From Candidatus Frankia nodulisporulans (GTDB lineage Bacteria; Actinomycetota; Actinomycetes; Frankiales; Frankiaceae): 43,965 nt of DNA. The position numbers were made by a program, and so were the translations under genes. Within the stretch, counting starts at the first letter, position 1; each line of letters starts with the position of its first letter. The notes beneath the pieces are model-generated. The model saw nothing but the letters and a program-made list of their open reading frames with translations, searched no databases and was not told the DNA's origin. The DNA is taken from assembly GCF_902806475.1 (NCBI RefSeq), contig NZ_CADCWS010000012.1:1-43965 (forward strand), in the 5' to 3' direction. This document shows, piece after piece, positions 36,507 through 43,965 of the stretch.

Positions 36507-37184
36507 TCAGACTGCTCGGCGCCGCTGCTTGCGTCGTTCCCGTTCGGACATGCCACCCCAGATCCCGAAACGCTCATCGTTTTCCAGGGCGTATTCCAGG
36601 CATTCAGCCCGGACCTCGCAACCGGAACAGATGCGCTTGGCCTCCCGGGTCGATCCGCCCTTCTCCGGGAAAAAGGCCTCCGGGTCGGTCTGGGCGCACA
36701 GGGCACGCTCCTGCCATTCCATCGCCTCGCCGAGCAGATCGCCCAGGCCAAGGTCGATCACCGCGGCAAGATCGCCCGATGGGTCGTCGAGGGGCGCGTC
36801 ATCGAGCAGGTCCTCGACGTCGTCCTCGTTGTCCTGAACGCCCTCGCCCTCCCGGACGCCCGGCTCCTCCCGGACCTCGAGCGCGTCCCGGACGTCGACG
36901 CCCACCGCGGTGCCCACCGTGTCCGCCCGGTCGGCGACATCGTGGTCGCCGCCAACGGAACGCAGATGACCGACCTCGCGGGCGCCGACATGGCTCCCGG
37001 ATGGCTGGACGGGCAGGCCGGGACGGGCGGGCCCGACCCCGGCGACCACCGACCGCGGCTGCGGTGTGGCCTGTGTGTGTCGTTCGGCGAGCACCCGCTC
37101 GGAGTGATCACCGAACGGGTCATGCTCAGCGGGACGCTCGACGTCCGCGAGGACGGTGTGGACGCCCGCGTCGGTGTGCTCCAT
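36507..37184 (-). CDS. WhiB2/WhiB-like iron-sulfur regulator with long N-terminal extension
   Basis: 225 residues. The C-terminal WhiB domain (155-225) has the four cluster cysteines C163, C186, C189 and C195 (C-x22-C-x2-C-x5-C), then GIWGG (207-211) and a basic tail RERRKQRRRAV. Such proteins bind a [4Fe-4S] cluster and sigma factor region 4, and WhiB/WhmD members control sporulation septation and cell division. The ATG at 37184 has GGAGGAG five bases upstream and gives about 150 extra residues, ending in an acidic stretch (EDDVEDLLDDAPLDDPSGDL). WhiB2-type proteins are usually 85-130 residues. The giant envelope gene begins nine bases after its stop, so the two are probably one transcript. 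Confidence 0.93.
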   Translation of the reverse strand: MEHTDAGVHTVLADVERPAEHDPFGDHSERVLAERHTQATPQPRSVVAGVGPARPGLPVQPSGSHVGAREVGHLRSVGGDHDVADRADTVGTAVGVDVRDALEVREEPGVREGEGVQDNEDDVEDLLDDAPLDDPSGDLAAVIDLGLGDLLGEAMEWQERALCAQTDPEAFFPEKGGSTREAKRICSGCEVRAECLEYALENDERFGIWGGMSERERRKQRRRAV

Positions 37185-37629
37185 GGGGACTCCTCCAGAC
37201 CCGTCGCGGTGCGGTCGGCCACCCCCTGGGCGCCGGCGCGCAGGTGCTGGTTCCACACCGGCAGGGCATCGCTCTACCGCACGAATCCCGCCAGCAAGGG
37301 GAATGACACGCCGGTAATTACACGCGCCGAACCCGGTCGCGTCAACCCCACCGGCGCAACATCTTCTACAACCAGCGATGAGAACATAGCTCACAGTCAC
37401 TGCACACCATCGCCACGGGTCCGGACAACCGCCCGATCAGTAACGGAGCGCAATCGGTATGGCGACGATGCTCGCATTATCGCGTGCGACCGGACCGGAT
37501 AAGAATGCCCAAACGGGCAAACCTGCGACCAGACGTATCACCCCTTTCGATGTATGCCAGACGGTCCAGTCATCTATTCAAATCCGTTTGACTACCTAGA
37601 GTAATTTCCAGTCCGAGACATGGCGGGTG
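37185..37629. other. Relatively AT-rich intergenic region upstream of whiB
   Basis: 445 bp between fbiC and whiB, both on the minus strand. It is visibly lower in GC than the rest of the window and holds a good promoter (37317-37345). The remaining sequence toward fbiC (37346-37629) contains no supported gene or terminator. Its length and composition fit a multi-input regulatory region for a developmental gene. Confidence 0.55.
37317..37345 (-). promoter_or_regulatory. Sigma70-like promoter of whiB
   Basis: On the minus strand TTGACG (37340-37345) and TGTAAT (37317-37322) are separated by exactly 17 bp, five of six matches in each. It predicts a leader of about 125 nt before the whiB ATG. 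Confidence 0.6.
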
Positions 37630-40401
37630 TCAGGACACCACCGGCAGCATGGTTCGGACGGGGCCTCCTCGGGCAGCGTGAAAGCGCTCATCCGGGACCC
37701 GCCCATAGGTGGTGGTCCGTTGCCGAGCGGGACGACCCGCCGATGCCGCCAGCTCCTCGAGTTCGGCCACCGAGCGGCGTGAACCGTGCTGGGAGCCCGC
37801 CATCCGGCTGATCGTCTCCTCCATCAGCGTGCCGCCGAGATCGTTGACTCCACCGCGCAGGACCTCTCGGCAGCCGTCGACGCCGAGCTTCACCCACGAG
37901 CACTGGATGTTGTCGATCGAACGGTGCAGCAGGATGCGGGCCATCGCGTGCACCGCCCGGTTCTCCTGGACGGTGGGGCCGGGACGGGCGACGCCGGCCA
38001 GGTAGATCGGCGAGGAGTGGTGGACGAACGGCAGTGCCACGAACTCGGTGAAGCCACCGGTCTCGTCCTGGATGGAGCGCAACAGCCGAAGGTGGGCGAC
38101 CCAGTGCGCCGGCGTGTCGACATGGCCGTACATCATCGTGGCCGTCGAACGCAGGCCCACCCGGTGCGCCGTCGTGATCACCTCGACCCAGCTGGCGGTC
38201 GGCAGCTTGCCCTTGGTCAGCACCCAGCGAACCTCGTCGTCGAGGATCTCCGCGGCCGTTCCCGGCACCGAGTCGACGCCCGCCTCGCGTGCCGCGGTCA
38301 GCCAGTCGGCGATGGACATTCCCGTTCGGGTGACCCCGTTGAGCACCTCCATCGGCGAGTAGGCGTGCAGGTGCAGACCGGGCGCGGCCTTCTTGATCTC
38401 ACGGGCGAGGTCGAAGTAGGCGCTCCCGGGCAGATCCGGATCGATCCCGCCCTGCATGCAGACCTCGGTGGCGCCGATCGACCACGCCTGCGCGGCCCGG
38501 GTGGCCACCTCCGACAGCGACAGCGTGTAGGCGTCCGCGTCCCCTCGGCGTTGCGCGAACGCGCAGAACCGGCAGCCGGTGTAGCAGACGTTGGTGAAGT
38601 TGATGTTGCGGTTGATGATGTAGGTGACGTCGTCGCCCACCGCGTCCCGGCGAAGGCCGTCCGCGAGCAGGCAGAGCTCCTCCAGCGCCGCCCCGCGCGC
38701 GCCGAACAGGGTGAGCGCCTCGTCGTCACGCAGACCCGCCGGGTCGGTGCCGGCGTGGCGCAACGCGGCCCGCACGTCCGAATCCAGACGCTCCACCCCA
38801 GACGCACCGCCGTCGGACGCACCGCCGTCGGACGCGCGGCTGCCCGTGCCGATCACGCCGTCGACGCCGGTCCCGGCGGCGCTGACCTGGACACGCAGCG
38901 ACTCCCAGTCGCCGTAGACGGTGTCGAAGTCGGCGCGGGCGGCGTTGTGCCGTCCGACCGTGTCGACCTCGGTGTGCAGGTCGACACGGCCGGAGTCCAC
39001 CAGGCCGCCGTCGGGCTCCTGCCAGGGCCGTCCGACGGGACGCACCGGCTGCCCCAGCAGGCCGTCGGGGCCGGCGAGGGCGGCCACGTGCCCGGCCACG
39101 CGCGGGTCGATCCACGGCTGCCCCAGGTGGGACGGATAGACCGTCAGCCGGGGTCGCAGGGTGAAACCGGCCTGCGCCGTCGCCGCCCGCAGCACGTCCA
39201 GGTCGGGCCAGGGCCGCTCGGGGTTGACGTGGTCCGGGGTGACCGGGGAGACGCCGCCCCAGTCGTCGATACCGGCCGACAGCAGCAGCGCGCACTCGGC
39301 GGTGTCGACCAGGTTCGGCGGTGCCTGCACCCGCAGGCCGGGCCCGAGCACGAGCCGGGTCACCGCCACGGCGGCGGCCAGTTCCGCGGCGCCCACATCG
39401 GGCACGGCGCGCATGGCGGTGTCGTCCTTGGCCCGGAAGTTCTGGACGATCACCTCCTGGATCGCGCCGTAACGCCGGGCCTGGTCGCGCAGCTCGAAGA
39501 TGGTCTCGGCCCGCTCGGCGCGGGTCTCCCCGATCCCGAGCAGCAGACCCGTGGTGAACGGGATCGACAGCCGCCCGGCGTCGGTGAGCGTGCGCAGCCG
39601 CACCGCGGGGTCCTTGTCCGGCGAGCCGAAGTGCGCACCGCCCGGTTGGGACCACAGGCGGCTCGCGGTCGTCTCCAGCATCATGCCCATGGACGGCGCC
39701 ACCGGCTTGAGCCGGGCCAGTTCCGTCCAGCTCAGCACGCCCGGGTTCAGATGCGGCAGCAACCCGGTCTCCTCCAGCACCGCGATGGCGGCGGCGCGCA
39801 GGTAACCGAGCGTCGAGTCATAGCCGTGGGAGTCGAGCCACTCGCGGGCCGCGGGCCAACGATCCTCGGGCCGGTCGCCCAGGGTGAACAGCGCCTCGGC
39901 GCAGCCCGCCGCCGCCCCGGCCCGGGCGACCTCGAGCACCTCGTCCAGGGACAGGTACGGCGCGTCCAGCCGGTGCGGGACGGTGGCGAACGTGCAGTAG
40001 TGGCAGCGGTCCCGGCACAGCCGGGTCAGCGGGATGAACACCTTCGGCGAGTAGGTGACGACCCCCGGCCGTCCCAGCGAGGCCAGCCCCGCGTCCCGCA
40101 CCCGCCCCGCCGACGCGCACAGATCGACGAGATCGTCGCCGCGGGCCGCCAGCAGCACCGCCGCCTCGACCGCGTCCAGAGTGGCGCCGTCCCGGGCCCG
40201 GCGCAGCGCCCGACGCATCGCCGACGCCGACGGCGCGGCGGACTCGTCCCCCGGCCCGGGGAGCGTCCCACCGGGTGGGGTGACGGTCCGACCGGGCGGG
40301 GCGGCGACGGGCTCGGGCGGCGCGACGCTCCTGCCCGGCGTGCGGTGCGGCGCCGTGGGCAGGTCGCTCTCGCCGTCGGATGTCGCCGCCGTAGTCGTCA
40401 T
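37630..40401 (-). CDS. fbiC: FO synthase FbiC (CofG-CofH fusion)
   Basis: 923 residues with two radical-SAM halves. The CofG half has the cluster motif [10 protein letters not shown] (C129, C133, C136). The CofH half has [10 protein letters not shown] (C606, C610, C613). Together they condense 5-amino-6-ribitylaminouracil with tyrosine to form the deazaflavin FO, the chromophore of coenzyme F420. Both CxxxCxxC motifs are intact. The linker contains a [10 protein letters not shown] repeat encoded by 12-bp tandem DNA repeats (about 38808-38835). An N-terminal Pro-rich extension of about 60 residues is present. The ATG at 40401 has GAGGA four bases upstream. fbiA and fbiB lie 1.6 kb away on the other strand. 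Confidence 0.97.
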   Translation of the reverse strand: MTTTAATSDGESDLPTAPHRTPGRSVAPPEPVAAPPGRTVTPPGGTLPGPGDESAAPSASAMRRALRRARDGATLDAVEAAVLLAARGDDLVDLCASAGRVRDAGLASLGRPGVVTYSPKVFIPLTRLCRDRCHYCTFATVPHRLDAPYLSLDEVLEVARAGAAAGCAEALFTLGDRPEDRWPAAREWLDSHGYDSTLGYLRAAAIAVLEETGLLPHLNPGVLSWTELARLKPVAPSMGMMLETTASRLWSQPGGAHFGSPDKDPAVRLRTLTDAGRLSIPFTTGLLLGIGETRAERAETIFELRDQARRYGAIQEVIVQNFRAKDDTAMRAVPDVGAAELAAAVAVTRLVLGPGLRVQAPPNLVDTAECALLLSAGIDDWGGVSPVTPDHVNPERPWPDLDVLRAATAQAGFTLRPRLTVYPSHLGQPWIDPRVAGHVAALAGPDGLLGQPVRPVGRPWQEPDGGLVDSGRVDLHTEVDTVGRHNAARADFDTVYGDWESLRVQVSAAGTGVDGVIGTGSRASDGGASDGGASGVERLDSDVRAALRHAGTDPAGLRDDEALTLFGARGAALEELCLLADGLRRDAVGDDVTYIINRNINFTNVCYTGCRFCAFAQRRGDADAYTLSLSEVATRAAQAWSIGATEVCMQGGIDPDLPGSAYFDLAREIKKAAPGLHLHAYSPMEVLNGVTRTGMSIADWLTAAREAGVDSVPGTAAEILDDEVRWVLTKGKLPTASWVEVITTAHRVGLRSTATMMYGHVDTPAHWVAHLRLLRSIQDETGGFTEFVALPFVHHSSPIYLAGVARPGPTVQENRAVHAMARILLHRSIDNIQCSWVKLGVDGCREVLRGGVNDLGGTLMEETISRMAGSQHGSRRSVAELEELAASAGRPARQRTTTYGRVPDERFHAARGGPVRTMLPVVS

Positions 40402-40569
40402 GGCTTCCTCGGTTTCCGCTCCCGATGGGCAGCGGCCGGGGCGCCCGCCGGCGGGTCGGCAGACACCCTGGTCCGCCGCCACCGGCGTCTCGAAGGTGCA
40501 CGGATGTCGCAGGTACAGGTCTCGCGGGTGCTGATGTGGCGGGTGCGGGCCGGCGAGGTCAGGCCGGCC

Positions 40570-40625
40570 GTGGGGTCAGACTGCGTGGGATCAGACTGGC
40601 AGTGGGATCAGGCTGGTGGGGTCAC
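40570..40625. repeat. Four GTGGGRTCAS decamers at the end of the 94-codon gene
   Basis: GTGGGGTCAG (40570), GTGGGATCAG (40585), GTGGGATCAG (40602) and GTGGGGTCAC (40616) are spaced 15, 17 and 14 bp apart. The third contains the stop codon of the minus-strand small gene (40608-40610). They lie 170-225 bp upstream of fbiC on its coding strand, so they could be operators for fbiC or simple slippage copies. Confidence 0.75.
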
Positions 40626-40892
40626 CTGGTTCGCCCGCCAGCCCGTGGCCGGACGGCGGAGCCGATCGAGCGTGCCGATCAGCATGTTTGTCCGGGAGCG
40701 GGCGGCGAGCGTGGCGGTGGCCTCCCGGGCGCGGCGCAGGCGGGCATCGTCCCCCTGGACCGGGGTCGCCGCCGTACTGCGCCGCTGAGCCCGGTGCGCG
40801 GCGACGACCTGGGGGGCCCGCGCTCCGGCGAGCGCGCGGTTGAGCGAGGCGGACAGGGCTTCGAGGCTCTTGGTGGTCCTGATCTCGGACAT
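40608..40892 (-). CDS. Small basic hypothetical protein
   Basis: 94 residues, MSEIRTTKSLEALSASLNRA at the start, rich in Arg and Ala, with no membrane segment, cysteine or recognisable motif. It is probably mostly helical with a disordered end. GGAAGGA lies five bases before the ATG at 40892, and a TTGATT-17-TGAGAT promoter-like pair lies upstream, so I think the gene is real. It lies upstream of fbiC on the same strand (206-bp gap) and divergent from the TetR gene. Function unknown. Confidence 0.65.
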   Translation of the reverse strand: MSEIRTTKSLEALSASLNRALAGARAPQVVAAHRAQRRSTAATPVQGDDARLRRAREATATLAARSRTNMLIGTLDRLRRPATGWRANQVTPPA

Positions 40893-41247
40893 GACGGTCC
40901 TTCCAGCGACGTGGAGAGCTCAGGCTCATCTCACTGCGCTCTCTAAGCCGAATCAAGAGATGTCGGGTGACAGACGCCACATCCGGCCGGCGAACATGCC
41001 GGCCGGGCTGTGGCCACAGGGGGCTCATCCCCCCGAACGCCGTATTCACCCGACCCGTTCGGCCACAGCCAGGGTCCACCACCTGCGAAAATCCGCGAAT
41101 TGCACGATCAAGCCAGACAATTGCCGCATAAAAAGTGATTTACCTCACGCGCAAATCTGGCAGGTGTGTGAATTCCGGCAGCTGGGTATCGCAGCGGAGC
41201 CGGTTGTGCGCTGATCCGAATCTCTCGGCTGCGCGGCCCAAAGTCGC
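40893..41247. other. Divergent regulatory region between the small gene and the TetR gene
   Basis: 355 bp with a locally AT-rich core (about 41085-41160). It contains the likely promoter of the small gene at its left end and the TetR -10 at its right end. A TetR operator would be expected here as an inverted repeat; I could not find a convincing one by eye. Confidence 0.4.
40928..40956 (-). promoter_or_regulatory. Promoter-like pair for the small hypothetical gene
   Basis: On the minus strand TTGATT (40951-40956), a 17-bp spacer and TGAGAT (40928-40933) precede the ATG at 40892 with a leader of about 30 nt. Confidence 0.4.
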
Positions 41248-41253
41248 TACGCT
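41248..41253 (+). promoter_or_regulatory. -10 element for a leaderless TetR mRNA
   Basis: TACGCT followed by six bases and then GTG 41260. Identical hexamer and spacing to the zincin gene at 29216. No ribosome binding site. Confidence 0.5.
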
Positions 41254-41259
41254 GACCGG

Positions 41260-41892
41260 GTGCCACGAAATCGCCAGGACGTCCCCCGCGAGGAGCGGAT
41301 CGACGCGTTGCTCGCAGTGGCCGAAGAGCAGTTCTTGGCCCGGGGCTTCGCGGCTACCTCCATCGCGGAGATCGCCCGCTCCGCGGGCATCGAACCCGGC
41401 AGCGTGTACTGGTACTTCCGCTCGAAGGACCACGCGTTCGCCGCGGTGCTGAACCGCCTGCTCGACGTCGAGGTCGAGCGGATCGCCGCTCTGCCCGGCG
41501 ACCCGGCCGAGCGCCTGTTCCTCGCACTCGACTCCGTGGAGCGTCGGCGCACGCTGCACCCCTGTGTCGCCGAGCGCGCCCCGCACGCCGAGCCGATCAT
41601 GGAGTACCACGAGCGGCTGCACTCGTGGCTGCACGAACTCGCCCTCGCCGCCGTGCACGACTTCGTCCCCGCCGCCGATCGGGCACTGGCCGCCGACGCG
41701 GTCGTCGCGACCATCGAGGGTGGCCTGGCCAACCCGGCTCCGAGCCGGCCCACCAGCCACCTCGTGCACTTCCTGCTCACCGCGTTCTGCCAGGACGCCC
41801 CGCTACCAGCCAAAACGGAGTTCAGCGGCTGGGTGGCGCCGCTGTTCGCCCGGCCGAACCTCGGCTCGGAGAACCCGCCCCGCCCGCTCTGA
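41260..41892 (+). CDS. TetR-family transcriptional regulator
   Basis: 210 residues. The N-terminal TetR DNA-binding domain (about 12-58) contains RIDALLAVAEEQFLARGFAA and TSIAEIARSAGIEPGSVYWY FRSKDHAF in sequence (helix-turn-helix at about 34-53). The C-terminal ligand-binding domain is all-helical; its ligand is unknown. The GTG start is supported by the -10 element six bases upstream. It lies 94 bp before fbiA on the same strand and divergent from the small gene upstream of fbiC, so control of F420 synthesis genes or of itself is plausible, though TetR proteins near metabolic genes often regulate something else. Confidence 0.92.
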   Translation: MPRNRQDVPREERIDALLAVAEEQFLARGFAATSIAEIARSAGIEPGSVYWYFRSKDHAFAAVLNRLLDVEVERIAALPGDPAERLFLALDSVERRRTLHPCVAERAPHAEPIMEYHERLHSWLHELALAAVHDFVPAADRALAADAVVATIEGGLANPAPSRPTSHLVHFLLTAFCQDAPLPAKTEFSGWVAPLFARPNLGSENPPRPL

Positions 41893-41986
41893 TCCGACCC
41901 GGTGGCGCCGCCCGCGCCCGCCTCGGGCGAGCGCGGACCGATCCGCGTGACGCACCGGCGGCGCCGGGATGCCAGGATCACCGGTT

Positions 41987-43006
41987 GTGAAGGTGACAGC
42001 TCTGGCCGGCGGGATCGGTGGCTCCCGCTTTCTGCTCGGCGTGCAGGCCGCCCTGCCCGACGCCGACATCACGGTGATCGGCAACACCGGTGACGACATC
42101 ACCCTGCATGGCCTGCGCATCTGCCCCGACCTCGACACGGTCATGTACACCCTGGGCGGCGGCATCTCCGCCGAACGCGGCTGGGGTCGCGAGGACGAGT
42201 CGTTCGTCGTCGCCGAGGAACTCGCCGCCTACGGGGTCGGCCCGGCCTGGTTCGGCCTCGGTGACCGGGACCTCGCCACCCACCTGGTCCGCACCCAGAT
42301 GCTCGACGCCGGCCATCCGCTGTCCGACGTCGTCGCCGCCCTGTGCGTGCGCTGGAAGCCCGGTGTGCGCCTGCTGCCGATGTGCGACCAGCGGGTCGAG
42401 ACCCACGTCGTCCTCGAGGATGAGCAGGGTCAGCGCGCGGTGCACTTCCAGGAGTGGTGGCTGCGGATGCGGGCCGGAGTGCCGGCGCGGTCGATCGTCG
42501 CGCTCGGCGCCGAGCGGGCGACACCCGCCCCCGGCGTGCTGGACGCCATCGCGGACGCCGACGTGGTGCTGCTGCCCCCGTCCAACCCGGTCGTGTCGAT
42601 CGGCACGATCCTGGCCGTACCCGGCATTCGCGACGCCCTCGCCGCGACCTCGGCCCCGGTGGTCGGCATCTCACCGATCATCGGTGGAGCCGCGGTACGT
42701 GGCATGGCCGACGCCTGCCTGGCCGCGATCGGCGTCGAGACGTCCGCCCAGGCCGTCGGCCGGCACTACGGCGGACGAGGCCGCACTGGCGCCCCATCCA
42801 CCGGGGCCGGTGCTGGTGCTGGTGGCACGGACGGGGCTGGTGGCGCCGTGGGGACGGCAGGGCTGTTGGACGGGTGGGTGGTGGACACCGCGGACGCCGA
42901 CACGGTCGTGCCCGGGGCCACCGTGGTCTCCCGTCCACTGTTCATGACGGATCTGACGGAGACCGCCGCGATCGTCGGCACCGCGTTGGACCTCGCCGGT
43001 GTCTGA
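41987..43006 (+). CDS. fbiA: F420 pathway transferase FbiA/CofD
   Basis: 339 residues. N-terminal [20 protein letters not shown] is the GGxGG nucleotide-binding loop, followed by [20 protein letters not shown] and [22 protein letters not shown] and [20 protein letters not shown] are further CofD signatures. The enzyme joins FO to a phosphoenolpyruvyl or phospholactyl group from a guanylated donor, giving (dehydro-)F420-0. A Gly/Ala-rich insertion of about 30 residues (nt 42771-42866) sits before the C-terminal strand [23 protein letters not shown] 41987 is preferred because AGGA lies nine bases upstream and the protein then starts like homologues; ATG 41969 is the alternative. The stop overlaps the fbiB start by eight bases. 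Confidence 0.95.
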   Translation: MKVTALAGGIGGSRFLLGVQAALPDADITVIGNTGDDITLHGLRICPDLDTVMYTLGGGISAERGWGREDESFVVAEELAAYGVGPAWFGLGDRDLATHLVRTQMLDAGHPLSDVVAALCVRWKPGVRLLPMCDQRVETHVVLEDEQGQRAVHFQEWWLRMRAGVPARSIVALGAERATPAPGVLDAIADADVVLLPPSNPVVSIGTILAVPGIRDALAATSAPVVGISPIIGGAAVRGMADACLAAIGVETSAQAVGRHYGGRGRTGAPSTGAGAGAGGTDGAGGAVGTAGLLDGWVVDTADADTVVPGATVVSRPLFMTDLTETAAIVGTALDLAGV

Positions 43007-43965
43007 GCTCGCCGACCTCGCGACCTCCGGCACCGTGGCGTCCGGCGGTGTGGTGGGCGGCAGTGTGGTGGGCGGTGCTGCGGCGTCCGGCGATGTGGTG
43101 GCGGGGAGGGGGCCTGGTGGGCCGCCGAGTGCGGCTCTGGAGATCCACGGGCTGGCCGGGTTCGGGGAGATCCTGCCTGGCACCGATCTGGCCGAGGCGG
43201 TCGCGGCGGCGATCACGGCGGGCGATCGTCCGCTGGCCGACGGAGACGTCCTGGTCGTCACATCCAAGATCGTCTCCAAGGCGGAGGGGCGACTGGTGCC
43301 CGCCGGGGTCGACCGGGAGGCGGCCCGGCAGGCCGCGATCGACGCCGAATCGGTACGCGAGGTGGCCAGCCGCGGACCCACCCGCATCGTCGAGACCCGC
43401 CACGGCCTGGTGCTCGCGAGCGCCGGGGTGGACGCGTCGAACGTGTCCGGCGACTGGCTGGCCCTGCTCCCCCTGGACCCGGACGCCAGCGCCGCCCGGT
43501 TGCGCGCCGGCCTCGCCGACCAGCTCGGCGTGGACGTCGCGGTCGTCATCACCGACACCGCCGGACGTCCCTGGCGCCGCGGCCTGACCGACCTCGCCAT
43601 CGGCGTCGCCGGGATGTCCGCCCTGCGCAGCCACATCGGCGAGGTCGACGGCTACGGCAACGAACTCGGCATGACCGAGGTCGCCGAGGCCGACGAACTC
43701 GCCGCCGCCGCCGACCTGGTCAAGGGCAAACTCGGCGCGACCCCGGTGGCGGTCGTGCGCGGCTACGGCCGCCTACCCGAGGACGGCACGGGCGCCCGGG
43801 CCCTCGTGCGCCCCAGCGACGAGGACATGTTCCGCCTCGGCACCCTGGAGGCCCGCCGCGCCGCCCTGACCGAGCGCCGCACGGTCCGCGAGTTCAGCGC
43901 CGCCCCCGTCGACCCCGCCGCCGTCGAACGGGCCGTGGCCGCCGCCCTGACCGACGGCGGGGATG
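42999..43965 (+). CDS. fbiB: F420-0:gamma-glutamyl ligase FbiB (3' truncated by window end)
   Basis: Frame open to the window edge, 322 residues visible. A low-complexity N-terminus with [11 protein letters not shown]-type repeats (about 10-32) is followed by the CofE ligase domain. This has [77 protein letters not shown] and [17 protein letters not shown]. The last visible part, [20 protein letters not shown], begins the nitroreductase-like C-terminal domain that reduces dehydro-F420-0 in the fused FbiB enzymes. So this is the two-domain actinobacterial form. It adds the glutamate tail to F420-0. GTG 42999 overlaps the fbiA stop by eight bases, with GGA eight bases upstream. Confidence 0.94.
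   Translation, partial: MSELADLATSGTVASGGVVGGSVVGGAAASGDVVAGRGPGGPPSAALEIHGLAGFGEILPGTDLAEAVAAAITAGDRPLADGDVLVVTSKIVSKAEGRLVPAGVDREAARQAAIDAESVREVASRGPTRIVETRHGLVLASAGVDASNVSGDWLALLPLDPDASAARLRAGLADQLGVDVAVVITDTAGRPWRRGLTDLAIGVAGMSALRSHIGEVDGYGNELGMTEVAEADELAAAADLVKGKLGATPVAVVRGYGRLPEDGTGARALVRPSDEDMFRLGTLEARRAALTERRTVREFSAAPVDPAAVERAVAAALTDGGD

Noticed and set aside
37786-40788. 1000-codon plus-strand frame opposite fbiC
   Set aside because: fbiC on the minus strand has both radical-SAM motifs; the antisense product is Arg/His/Gly-rich noise.

Overview
The window is very GC-rich, with dense, often overlapping genes, GTG starts and strong G/C third-position bias. The gene set points to a filamentous or spore-forming actinobacterium: a WhiB regulator, the coenzyme F420 genes fbiC, fbiA and fbiB, Tad-pilus genes, a SecA1-type secA with hpf and comF, a ManB/Trm112/SIS/ManA block, and DUF3499, DUF5719 and DUF6459 proteins. 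Frankia or a close relative is my best guess. That is inferred from gene content and order; I ran no database search. Most of the window is conserved core genome. I see no prophage, insertion sequence, CRISPR array, rRNA or tRNA.

Layout. (1) 1-2.2 kb, minus strand: cpaE-like and cpaB-like genes of a Tad/Flp pilus locus that continues to the left. (2) 2.7-6.1 kb: a small excisionase-type DNA-binding protein, a conserved gene broken by a one-base frameshift (3073-3640), a membrane LysM protein, and a DUF6459/Rv3235-like protein split over two reading frames (5221-6107). (3) 6.4-13.1 kb: secA, a GNAT acetyltransferase, a NarL-type response regulator, hibernation factor hpf and comF. (4) 13.4-22.2 kb: a membrane protein, DUF4129, DUF4350, MoxR ATPase and DUF58 in one tightly overlapping operon, followed by DUF5990 and VOC genes and then divergent SpoIIM-like and RDD membrane proteins. 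This is a MoxR-centred envelope module. (5) 22.4-25.3 kb: a class A penicillin-binding protein ending in a strong hairpin. (6) 25.4-31.2 kb: SIS sugar isomerase, Trm112, ManB and DUF3499 on the minus strand; a degenerate zincin and ManA on the plus strand. Together these connect fructose-6-phosphate, mannose-6-phosphate and mannose-1-phosphate for glycan synthesis. (7) 31.3-37.2 kb: a WhiB2-like regulator with a long N-terminal extension, directly upstream of a 1747-residue glycosyltransferase-like/multi-TM/DUF5719 fusion. (8) 37.6-44 kb: fbiC, a small unknown gene, a TetR regulator, fbiA and a truncated fbiB, which together cover most of F420 biosynthesis.

The most useful observations are: two reading-frame breaks, each at a run of five G/C; the fused giant envelope protein with an eroded glycosyltransferase active site; the extended WhiB; a 29-codon ORF with a near-ideal ribosome binding site; five genes with a -10-like hexamer 6-7 nt before the start codon (probable leaderless mRNAs, which also fix their starts); and a recurring pattern of short tandem duplications at the 3' ends of genes. 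I do not see a clearly new system. The MoxR module and the WhiB-giant protein pair are the least understood parts.
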